A stretch of 18,176 nt of DNA from positions 1 through 18,176 of the forward strand of contig JBNKFQ010000025.1 of NCBI GenBank assembly GCA_050289385.1, read 5' to 3'. A program made the position numbers and the translations under genes. Position 1 is the stretch's first letter. Each line of letters starts with the position of its first letter. Positions 6,281 to 13,237 of the stretch are shown here, in pieces. A model generated the notes under the pieces. That model saw nothing but the letters and a program-made list of their open reading frames with translations. It had not been told where the DNA came from and searched no databases. Source of the stretch: JBNKFQ01 sp050289385. GTDB taxonomy: Bacteria > Pseudomonadota > Gammaproteobacteria > Pseudomonadales > Porticoccaceae.

Positions 6281-6907
6281 GTGAGCTTGAAGGAACGATT
6301 CGGACGAGGCAGTGGTCTGGCCACTGTATTGAGTCTCGCAGTTTTTATTTCCGGCGTATTAATGTTGGTTATTGGTGGTTTTGACGAAGAATCAATCAAG
6401 CTGGTAAAACGCTTTACCATGCGTGCCTGTATGTTGCTATTTGTTATTACCTTTGCTACCTCATCCCTGAAATATTTTTTCAAATCCGATTTCACAAAAT
6501 GGTTGATGAGAAACCGCCGCTATCTGGGTATCGCATTTGCTATGGCATTTTTCATGCACTTTACCGCTATTATGCTTCGGGGAGTGATGTTCCCGGAAGA
6601 TTTTGGAAACAAGTTGAGTTTCTCCAGCACTATAAGTGCTTTACCTCTAATCGCCACGGTCTTTTTGTTGACGGTGACCTCATCCAACAGAGTCATCCGC
6701 AGAATGCACCCCAAACTATGGAAATATCTGCATCTTGTGGGCTGCTACTACATCTACGCGCGATTGTTCGGGGCCTACTGGAATATAAGTCGACGCGAGG
6801 AGGCTTTTTATCTGGTGGTGGTGCTGATGGTGTGTGTAATCGCTTTGAGAGTCGCTAAATTTGTACATCGACGGATAGGTCTTGTTGCCCGCAGAGCCGA
6901 GCCTTGA
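6281..6907 (+). CDS. Ferric-reductase-like transmembrane haem protein (MsrQ/YedZ-like)
   Basis: The product is 208 aa with about six hydrophobic segments, the size and layout of the ferric reductase-like transmembrane domain found in MsrQ/YedZ. The start is GTG at 6281, supported by GGGAGG at 6268-6273. Candidate haem-b ligands are H93 (FFMHFTA) and H151 (WKYLHLV); the third His usual in this family, about 15 residues after the second, is Tyr here (Y166). Family role: passes electrons through the inner membrane via haem. In MsrQ the partner is the periplasmic methionine sulfoxide reductase MsrP, but no msrP-like gene is nearby. The gene has its own AraC-type promoter (5986-6073), shared in form with the ferredoxin cluster, which suggests the ferredoxin/reductase pair as a possible electron source. 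It stands alone, with the sigma factor gene 194 nt downstream under a separate promoter. Confidence 0.75.
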   Translation: MSLKERFGRGSGLATVLSLAVFISGVLMLVIGGFDEESIKLVKRFTMRACMLLFVITFATSSLKYFFKSDFTKWLMRNRRYLGIAFAMAFFMHFTAIMLRGVMFPEDFGNKLSFSSTISALPLIATVFLLTVTSSNRVIRRMHPKLWKYLHLVGCYYIYARLFGAYWNISRREEAFYLVVVLMVCVIALRVAKFVHRRIGLVARRAEP

Positions 6908-7042
6908 GTAGCGTATTAAGACTTCAGAGCCGGTTACTGTAGTAATATTTTTTGAGACAGGTTCCTCATCTCCCAATTTCCCCAAATAAACTTTATATAT
7001 TTCAATGTCTTAATCTTGTTTTTCTCGCTTCGGTGATATAGC

Positions 7043-7074
7043 GGTAGGGTTATTTTATCCAGATTCGTGGTCTA
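7043..7074 (+). promoter_or_regulatory. Putative ECF-sigma promoter of the first sigma gene
   Basis: GGTAGGGTT (7043-7051), 14 nt, then CGTGGTCTA (7066-7074). The same two blocks with the same 14-nt spacer occur upstream of the TBDR gene at 8784-8815. The expected transcription start, about 6-8 nt downstream, would leave a leader of about 20 nt before the TTG start at 7102. This points to autoregulation by the sigma factor. Confidence 0.65.
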
Positions 7075-7101
7075 TGATGACAGGGTAGCGAGACAAACGA
7101 A

Positions 7102-7689
7102 TTGTTAGCCCGAACCAACAAACACAATGTGGTCGAACTTCTTGATTTGAAGCGAGAAACCAGACAGCAAGTGCTGGAACGACTGTTTCAGGAGCACGGT
7201 GCGGCCCTGCGGGCCTTTTTGCGCGTGCGAATGGGTACAGAAGAAGACCGGGAAGACATCGTGCAGGATGTGTTTATTCGCCTTGCCAGAATGGACGGCA
7301 TATCCAAAAGATTGCCCGCTGCCTCGGACAGTGCACGGTCATTCATCATAAAAGTCGCCAATAATCTCCTGCGTGATCTGGAACGCCACAGGCAAACCCA
7401 AAAACGCTACCTGGAAGCCCATCGCAACGAAATACTGGAAGAAGACGTCGTGGAGCTGACGCCTGAACAGGCGGCTCAGTCAAAACGCGAGCTGGAACAA
7501 GTGAAGGCAGTCATTATGAGCATGAAGCCCCGTTGTCGACAGGTGTTTGTACTGCATCGCTTCGGCAATAAAAGCCACCGCGAAATCGCCGCCAAAATGA
7601 GTATATCTATCAAGCAGGTTGAAAAATACATGAGCCAGGCCATGGTCAAATTGCGAAAAGCTGCTATTGGCATTCGAGGAGAACAGTGA
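7102..7689 (+). CDS. ECF sigma factor, FecI-like (cassette 1)
   Basis: The product is 195 aa. Region 2 spans about residues 27-95, including the core-binding DREDIVQDVFIRL helix. Region 4 lies at about 130-187 with MKPRCRQVFVLHRFGNKSHREIAAKM followed by recognition helix ISIKQVEKYMSQAM. This is the FecI-type layout with no extra C-terminal domain. The start is uncertain: TTG at 7102 is the first possible start after an in-frame stop at 7078-7080, and a GTG lies at 7129. Role: directs RNA polymerase to its target promoters when released by the FecR-like partner encoded next, whose start overlaps the stop by 4 nt. The motif at 7043-7074 and its copy before the receptor gene suggest that the targets are its own gene and the receptor. 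Confidence 0.9.
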   Translation: MLARTNKHNVVELLDLKRETRQQVLERLFQEHGAALRAFLRVRMGTEEDREDIVQDVFIRLARMDGISKRLPAASDSARSFIIKVANNLLRDLERHRQTQKRYLEAHRNEILEEDVVELTPEQAAQSKRELEQVKAVIMSMKPRCRQVFVLHRFGNKSHREIAAKMSISIKQVEKYMSQAMVKLRKAAIGIRGEQ

Positions 7690-8780
7690 AAATGTTTAGC
7701 CAGGGCAAAAAACGCTCATACCTGCAGCAAGCGTCGGAAAATGTTACTCGTTTGCTCTCTGGTCGCATGTCTGGTGAAGACGAAACTCGCATGCACAAAA
7801 TGCGCAAAGCATCTGCGGCCTATCAAAACGAGTTTCTGGACACGGTTCGCATGATGTCGGACCTGGAAGGCCTGGCGAATGATCGTGATATTGTCGCCTT
7901 GCTGCACGAAAGTCCGGCTCTGCAATCTTCATCGCAATTTGGTGCACAGGCTGATCCACGTCGCTGGCCATGGGCCGTTGCAGCGTTACTGTTGGTATCT
8001 GTTTTTACCGGTTACCGGATGTGGCAGGGTGAACTCAAACCGGATATTAAAGCAGATCGATACGTAACGGCGGTCGGCGAGCAAAAAAAAGTTACGTTGC
8101 GGGACGGTACAAAAATGACGCTGAACACCGGTACGCAATTGTTTGTGGAATATTCGCAGTCGCTTCGCCGTGTAACACTGGAACGCGGCGAGGTATATTT
8201 CGATGTGGCACCCGATCCGCAGCAGCCATTTACGGTTGATCTGGGACAACGATCGGTCACTGTGCTTGGCACTGCATTTAATATTCATAAATCATCTGAT
8301 ACTTTTACACTGGCGCTGGTTGAAGGCGAAGTGTCCATCCATCTTCCCGACGAACTGGCGTCAACAAGCTCGCCCGTATTGCACACGGACAGTCAAGATC
8401 TGGTAAGGCTGCAATCCGCCGCTCAACGGCGCATCAGGGCTGGTACTACTGTTGAATTTGACAATGAAAGTGGAGAGCTTGCAGCGTATCTCTCCCCGGA
8501 TATTAACAAGCACCTGCGGTGGCGCACAGGCTTGCTCAGTTTTAAGAACGAGCCGCTGGCGCTCGTTGTAAAAGAGCTGAATCGTTATTCGCGGAAAAAA
8601 ATATTGATTGAGGACAGCTCGATTATGGATATGGAAATTTACGCAACGATCCGTCTGGATCAAATCAGTGCTGCTCTTGAAGGTCTTGAAAATACCATTC
8701 CGGTTAAGGTAACCAAAAGTTTCGACAGTATTGCCCTGTCAGATAAAAGAAGAGATACCGGGATACGTCATAAAAAATAA
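7686..8780 (+). CDS. FecR-like anti-sigma / signal transduction regulator (cassette 1)
   Basis: The product is 364 aa. A cytoplasmic N-terminal part (about 1-92) contains the sigma-binding region, one membrane segment lies at about 94-112 (WPWAVAALLLVSVFTGY), and the periplasmic FecR domain spans about 125-230 (VTLRDGTKMTLNTGT, ERGEVYFDVAPDPQQPFTV, SVTVLGTAFNI). A C-terminal STN-like/DUF4974 domain follows (LVVKELNRYSRKKILIEDSS). The GTG start overlaps the sigma stop (GTGA); GAGGAG at 7676-7681 serves either this or an in-frame ATG at 7692. Role: holds the sigma factor inactive and relays a ligand signal from the receptor's N-terminal domain across the periplasm. The N-terminal region is divergent from the classic FecR N-terminus. 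Confidence 0.92.
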   Translation: MKMFSQGKKRSYLQQASENVTRLLSGRMSGEDETRMHKMRKASAAYQNEFLDTVRMMSDLEGLANDRDIVALLHESPALQSSSQFGAQADPRRWPWAVAALLLVSVFTGYRMWQGELKPDIKADRYVTAVGEQKKVTLRDGTKMTLNTGTQLFVEYSQSLRRVTLERGEVYFDVAPDPQQPFTVDLGQRSVTVLGTAFNIHKSSDTFTLALVEGEVSIHLPDELASTSSPVLHTDSQDLVRLQSAAQRRIRAGTTVEFDNESGELAAYLSPDINKHLRWRTGLLSFKNEPLALVVKELNRYSRKKILIEDSSIMDMEIYATIRLDQISAALEGLENTIPVKVTKSFDSIALSDKRRDTGIRHKK

Positions 8781-8783
8781 TTT

Positions 8784-8815
8784 GGTAGGGTTTTTAAAAG
8801 CTGGATCGTGGTCAA
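8784..8815 (+). promoter_or_regulatory. Putative ECF-sigma promoter of the cassette 1 receptor
   Basis: GGTAGGGTT (8784-8792), 14 nt, then CGTGGTCAA (8807-8815). Seventeen of 18 block positions are identical to the motif before the sigma gene. It begins 4 nt after the fecR-like stop and would leave a leader of about 100 nt before the receptor ATG. Confidence 0.65.
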
Positions 8816-8920
8816 TGTGAGGACATTTGGTGACAGTAACACAGCATTTCTGAAATCAATTTTCTCGGGCGTCCGAATCATTTTCGGGCAAGGTTTGGCC
8901 AAAGAAAGAGGTGGGTATAA

Positions 8921-11263
8921 ATGAATTTTTGCCAAAGAAAATATCAAAAGTACAAGCTGGCTTTAGGTATTGCATCTGCAATACTTTTATCGGCTTCGAC
9001 AACAGTTTCTGCCGATACCGGGAAAGTGGACCTGAATATAAAGAGTCAAAAAATAGGGTCTGCACTGGTTGAGTTGGGAGAAAGCACAGGTGTGCAAATA
9101 TTATTCAAGGGTGGGGTTGATAACCAGGTTCAATTGTCGGGCATTACCGGCAATTACACTCTTAACGAAGCATTGGACAAGTTGCTCTATAACTCCGGTT
9201 TTGTTTATCAGTTTACTTCCGACAATACGGTAGTGATCAAAGAAGGTGAAAACAGCTTATCAGGTGACGGAAAAGAAAAGGTTCCTTCTGGTCGTGGTCG
9301 TGAGCTGGAGGAGGTAATCGTTACTGCTCAGAAGCGGGAACAAAGCGTAATGGATGTTCCGATCAGCATTGCTGCAATGGATGGAGCCGAGCTGGAAGAA
9401 CGCGGTATTGGAAACTTTGAAGATCTTGGTTTGGCGGTTCCCGGTTTATCTGTCGAGGACAATGGCAACGTACGGCGTATATACCTTCGTGGTGTGGGCA
9501 ACAGTACTGGCTCTTCTTCTACCATTGGTATCTATTATGATGAGGTGCCGATCTCGGGCGGTAGCCCGACCTTTCATTATGATGTGCGCCCTTACGACCT
9601 GGAGCGGATAGAGGTATTGCGTGGGCCACAGGGTACCTTGTATGGCCAGGGCTCCATGGGCGGAACGATCCGGTTTGTAACCAAAAATCCGGAACTCGAC
9701 CGGTTTACCAGCAGAATGGATTTTTCAACGTCTTACACTGAAGATGGTTCTCCCAGTGCGAGTGTTCAGGGGGTAGTGAATCTGCCTCTGATACAAGATA
9801 CTCTGGCTGTCCGCATTGCAGCCACCTACGACAATGACGGTGGCTGGATTGATCAGCCGGCTTTGGGAAAGTCAGACATTAACGACCAGAGTGTGAAAGA
9901 GATTCGGGTCAAAACCTTGTGGCAACCCACTGAGGATTTTTCGGCGAACCTGATGGTGGCTATTCACAGAAACGATCGGGGTGCACCGGGGCAAGGTGAG
10001 GACGAAAACCACAATTACACCCAGTTGTTCAATCAAATGACAACGCCCTCGATACAAAATGACTATGATATTTACAGCCTCACTTTGACCTATGACATGG
10101 AATCGGTGAGTTTGCTCAGCACCACCAGTTATTCCGAAGGTTCCAAATTGGCTCTGGATATCGGAAATTCCTGCTGCGGGGGATATCAAATTTTGTATCC
10201 ATCGACAGATGATCGTCAAAATATCTTCAGTCAGGAAATTCGTCTGGGTTCTCTCAACGATGGCCCCTGGCAATGGTCTACCGGTGTGTTTTATCACGAC
10301 GCTGAAGTAAGTACCGCAGGCTCATACTATTTTGCTTTGGGTGATTTGCCTGCAATTGCTCCATACCCCCTTGTGTCAGAAACGGCGTACCATTCGTGGG
10401 CTGTTTTTGGCAACACCAGCTACGAAGTAACCGATCGACTGGAGCTGGGTGCAGGTTTGCGCTACTTTGAGGAAGACAGGGAGTTTGTTGACGCCACAGG
10501 AATACAAAGTGACACGTTTGATTCTGTAAACCCCCGACTGTACGCAAACTTTGATGTGTCTGATGTTGTCATGATGTATGTCAGTGCTGCAAAAGGGTTT
10601 CGCAGCGGCGGGTTTAATTACCAGGGAGCGCCGACTTACGCCCCGGAAACCTTGTGGAGTTATGAACTGGGTTCCAAAATGTCGTTCGATGCAGTGGATC
10701 TGGAGTTCGCATTGTTCTATAGCGATTACACGGATTTTACGGTGTATGGTGACGAAATAATTAATGGGGTACCTATATCTATTTTCTCTAACGCTGGTAA
10801 TGCACGAATTATAGGTCTGGATTGGGATGTAAACTGGCGAACGACGGATAACCTGAGCTTGAGCTTTAAGGGTAACTACGTTGATTCAGTCTACACAGAG
10901 ATTCGAGTGACAGGTACTCCCAGAGAAGTGGGCGAGCGCCTGGATCAAATACCGATATATAAATTTACTGTATCGGCAAATTATGACTTTAACTGGCGTG
11001 GCCGGCCGGGATTTGCACGGCTGGATTATAACCAGCAAGGTCAGTCTGTTGCCGATGGTGACATGCTCAACAGATCTGATGTCATCAATATGCTGAACTT
11101 TCATGTCGGTGGAGAGTGGACCGATAAACTGTCGGTTGGTTTATTTGCTCGAAATCTGCTCAATGAAGACGGTTATCTGAGCCCCAACGGTGCATGTTGT
11201 CGCTTTACCTCGCGACCGCGACCACGCACGGTGGGTGTCGAAGTCGGCTTTAACTTTAACTGA
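8921..11263 (+). CDS. TonB-dependent transducer/receptor with STN signalling domain (cassette 1)
   Basis: The product is 780 aa. A signal peptide ends at about residue 31 (VSA-DT). The STN (secretin/TonB N-terminal) signalling domain lies at about 35-107, then a linker with a TonB-box-like EEVIVTAQ at 130-137, the plug at about 143-256 (DVPISIAAMDGAELEERG, LERIEVLRGPQGTLYGQGSMGGTIRFVTK) and a 22-strand-type barrel to the end. GAGGTG at 8908-8913 supports the ATG. Role: outer-membrane import of an unidentified ligand and signalling to the adjacent FecR-like protein. It sits behind the putative sigma-dependent promoter at 8784 and ends at a terminator. Oddities: two adjacent Cys pairs in barrel loops (NSCCGG and GACCRF), and a C-terminus of GFNFN, with Asn after the usual final Phe. 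Confidence 0.95.
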   Translation: MNFCQRKYQKYKLALGIASAILLSASTTVSADTGKVDLNIKSQKIGSALVELGESTGVQILFKGGVDNQVQLSGITGNYTLNEALDKLLYNSGFVYQFTSDNTVVIKEGENSLSGDGKEKVPSGRGRELEEVIVTAQKREQSVMDVPISIAAMDGAELEERGIGNFEDLGLAVPGLSVEDNGNVRRIYLRGVGNSTGSSSTIGIYYDEVPISGGSPTFHYDVRPYDLERIEVLRGPQGTLYGQGSMGGTIRFVTKNPELDRFTSRMDFSTSYTEDGSPSASVQGVVNLPLIQDTLAVRIAATYDNDGGWIDQPALGKSDINDQSVKEIRVKTLWQPTEDFSANLMVAIHRNDRGAPGQGEDENHNYTQLFNQMTTPSIQNDYDIYSLTLTYDMESVSLLSTTSYSEGSKLALDIGNSCCGGYQILYPSTDDRQNIFSQEIRLGSLNDGPWQWSTGVFYHDAEVSTAGSYYFALGDLPAIAPYPLVSETAYHSWAVFGNTSYEVTDRLELGAGLRYFEEDREFVDATGIQSDTFDSVNPRLYANFDVSDVVMMYVSAAKGFRSGGFNYQGAPTYAPETLWSYELGSKMSFDAVDLEFALFYSDYTDFTVYGDEIINGVPISIFSNAGNARIIGLDWDVNWRTTDNLSLSFKGNYVDSVYTEIRVTGTPREVGERLDQIPIYKFTVSANYDFNWRGRPGFARLDYNQQGQSVADGDMLNRSDVINMLNFHVGGEWTDKLSVGLFARNLLNEDGYLSPNGACCRFTSRPRPRTVGVEVGFNFN

Positions 11264-11283
11264 TTGTCAGTATTCAAAACGGG

Positions 11284-11320
11284 AAAACACCGCAAACAAT
11301 GCGGTGTTTTCTTGCGTTTT
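11284..11320 (+). terminator. Rho-independent terminator after the cassette 1 receptor
   Basis: A perfect 11-bp stem (11284-11294 with 11300-11310) encloses a 5-nt loop. The right arm ends in TTTT, and a further T-rich stretch lies a few bases on. It sits 20 nt after the stop codon and separates cassette 1 from cassette 2. Confidence 0.85.
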
Positions 11321-11326
11321 TGAGTA

Positions 11327-11356
11327 TTGAATTTTTAAGGCTCTGACAAATAATAA
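11327..11356 (+). promoter_or_regulatory. Possible sigma-70-type promoter of cassette 2
   Basis: TTGAAT (11327-11332), an 18-nt spacer, then TAATAA (11351-11356), just after the terminator and about 120 nt before the sigma gene. Ordinary matches only. The GGTAGGGTT/CGTGGTC motif of cassette 1 is absent here. Confidence 0.3.
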
Positions 11357-11474
11357 CAATCAAGATCCGGTTCTAAAGCACCTGTTGTGTCAAGCTGGTC
11401 TGGCTTGCTCTTGCAAAGCGTGATCTGACTGAGAGAGAATCGCGGTCCAAATCTGTAGCAAAGCGGATCTGTGT

Positions 11475-12062
11475 GTGGCAGATAGTGACAATCAACCACC
11501 AGGCAAAAGCGTGCCGCAGGGCATCGACCGAACTCGTTTTATAGAAGAGCTGTATCGTTCGTGCTGGGGCGATTTGTGCCGCCGCTTGCGTCGACTGTAT
11601 GGTGATGGTCCGCCAGAACCGGAAGATATCGCTCAGTCTGCGTTTGCACGTATAACTGCTCTCGATAACCTCAAACGCATCGAAAATCCCCGCGCCTTTC
11701 TGTTTACAACTGCCGTCAACCTTGGCCTCAACGCTATTGATCGTATTGCGCGAGCTCGAAAGTTTATTGACGGAGAAATGCACAGAGTCGGACAAAATGT
11801 GGAAGAAATTACTCCGGAAACTGTCTATCAAGACAGAGAGCACCTGAATACGGTTCAGAAAGCCATTGACAGTTTGTCAGAAAAACAGCGCCAGGTTCTC
11901 CTGAGAAGTCGCCTCAAGGGTGAAACTTACGCGCAAATCAGCGCTGCAACAGGCTGGAGTCCGGCCGATATTTCACGGCAGCTGAAGGCAGCTCTCACGG
12001 CACTTGATGTGGCAGCTAAAAACCGGACAGGTGATGAGCATAAAGGAGCAGATCGGCAATGA
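11475..12062 (+). CDS. ECF sigma factor, FecI-like (cassette 2)
   Basis: The product is 195 aa from a GTG start. Region 2 begins near residue 20 (FIEELYRSCWGDLCRRLRRLYG, EPEDIAQSAFARI), and region 4 lies near 125-180 (IDSLSEKQRQVLLRSRLKGETYAQISAATGWSPADISRQLKAAL). The protein is only distantly similar to the cassette 1 sigma factor, with a different recognition helix, so the two should read different promoters. The start is uncertain: the upstream AGCGGA is a weak ribosome binding site. The stop overlaps the ATG of the next gene (ATGA), so the pair is translationally coupled. Role: sigma factor for the receptor system encoded immediately downstream. Confidence 0.88.
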   Translation: MADSDNQPPGKSVPQGIDRTRFIEELYRSCWGDLCRRLRRLYGDGPPEPEDIAQSAFARITALDNLKRIENPRAFLFTTAVNLGLNAIDRIARARKFIDGEMHRVGQNVEEITPETVYQDREHLNTVQKAIDSLSEKQRQVLLRSRLKGETYAQISAATGWSPADISRQLKAALTALDVAAKNRTGDEHKGADRQ

Positions 12063-13123
12063 CTGAACGGTATATCTCCGAAAATACTCAAACAGAGCAA
12101 CAACTGGCCGACGCTGCTCGTAACTGGCTTATCTACCTGTATTCTGAAGAAGCCGATGAACAAGGTCGTGCCCGCTTTTCGGCGTGGCTGGACGCGTCGC
12201 CTGCGCACGCTGCAGCGTATGCCCGTGCCGAGCAGTTGTGGCGCGATATTGCGTCGATAGAAAATATTGATGCTAATGTTATTGCTGATCCGAAATCGGC
12301 TCGTGTTGGTTCCCGGTTGGCTGGTTCGCCTGCAGAATTACCAGCCTGGTGGATGAGCTGGTTTGGTCATCGTGGATTTTCGGTCGCGAGTTTATTGCTG
12401 GTTGCCGGAATCTGGTGGGGAATTAATTACACCTCGGTAGAAACTCAGCAGTATGCTACCGGCACGGGGGTGGATAAGCAGCAGACTGTACTCCTGGCGG
12501 ATGGTTCGCAAGTTACGCTTGATGCATCATCTACAATTACTTCTCATTTTTCCGGGTCACGTCGCGACGTGGAACTGTTGCGAGGTAGCGCTTACTTTGA
12601 CGTGGTAAGTGACAAGGACAGAGCGTTCACAGTAACTGTTGCGGGTAATGAGGTACGTGTATTGGGCACTGCATTTGATGTTCGGCGTCGGGCTGGCGAT
12701 ATTCAGATTTCGGTGACCGAGGGTGCTATTCAGGTATTACCTGGCGAGGAATTAAAACCGGCAGAACGGCCTGTCAAGACGGTGTTAAAACTTGCGGCCG
12801 GTCAGCAGGTGACCGCTACACTTGATGGAAAAATCGGTGAAATTACCGGGTTTAACGCCGAAAAAACGCTGGCATGGCGGGATGGACGTCTGGTGTACGA
12901 CAACGCCCGTCTTTCTGATGTAGTGGCAGACATAAACCGTTATCGCCTGAAAAAGGTCGAACTGGCTGACGAGTCGCTGGGTGACATTCGAATTACCACT
13001 GCATTTAGCATTGATCAAAGCAATCAGGTACTTACCGGCCTCGAGGCGACCACGCCGGTCATCATCGAGGACCAGGGTTTCCGTGTGGTTGTTCGGTCCA
13101 GGTCCTCAAACAGTCGCAATTAA
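12059..13123 (+). CDS. FecR-like anti-sigma / signal transduction regulator (cassette 2)
   Basis: The product is 354 aa. It has a classic FecR N-terminal domain (DUF4880-like, about 15-65: AARNWLIYLYSEEADEQGRARFxAWL, SPAHAAAYARAEQLW), one membrane segment at about 106-122 and a periplasmic FecR domain (VLLADGSQVTLDASS, LLRGSAYFDVVSDKDRAFTV, VRVLGTAFDVRRR). The C-terminal DUF4974-like part reads VVADINRYRLKKVELADESL. AAGGAG at 12043-12048 lies 10 nt before the ATG, which overlaps the sigma stop. Role as for the cassette 1 protein: restrains its sigma factor and senses the receptor's periplasmic domain. This copy keeps the canonical N-terminus that the cassette 1 protein has lost. Confidence 0.93.
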   Translation: MTERYISENTQTEQQLADAARNWLIYLYSEEADEQGRARFSAWLDASPAHAAAYARAEQLWRDIASIENIDANVIADPKSARVGSRLAGSPAELPAWWMSWFGHRGFSVASLLLVAGIWWGINYTSVETQQYATGTGVDKQQTVLLADGSQVTLDASSTITSHFSGSRRDVELLRGSAYFDVVSDKDRAFTVTVAGNEVRVLGTAFDVRRRAGDIQISVTEGAIQVLPGEELKPAERPVKTVLKLAAGQQVTATLDGKIGEITGFNAEKTLAWRDGRLVYDNARLSDVVADINRYRLKKVELADESLGDIRITTAFSIDQSNQVLTGLEATTPVIIEDQGFRVVVRSRSSNSRN

Positions 13124-13237
13124 TCAGAGAGATTTTCTGAAAATTCATGAAAAATTAATAGCCGTTGTCGGTCTCTATAGTAAGCAATGCAAGTTGGAGA
13201 GACACCGGTATGATTTGAAGCCGCTCATGGGTAGGTA

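Noticed and set aside
6934..6952. Possible terminator after the intact membrane gene (TTACT-GT-AGTAA followed by T's).
   Set aside because: A 5-bp A/T-rich stem with a 2-nt loop is too weak.
13124..13237. ECF-like promoter (GAAAA... CGTTGTCGGTC) before the cassette 2 receptor.
   Set aside because: Only one block is suggestive and no counterpart exists before the cassette 2 sigma gene.
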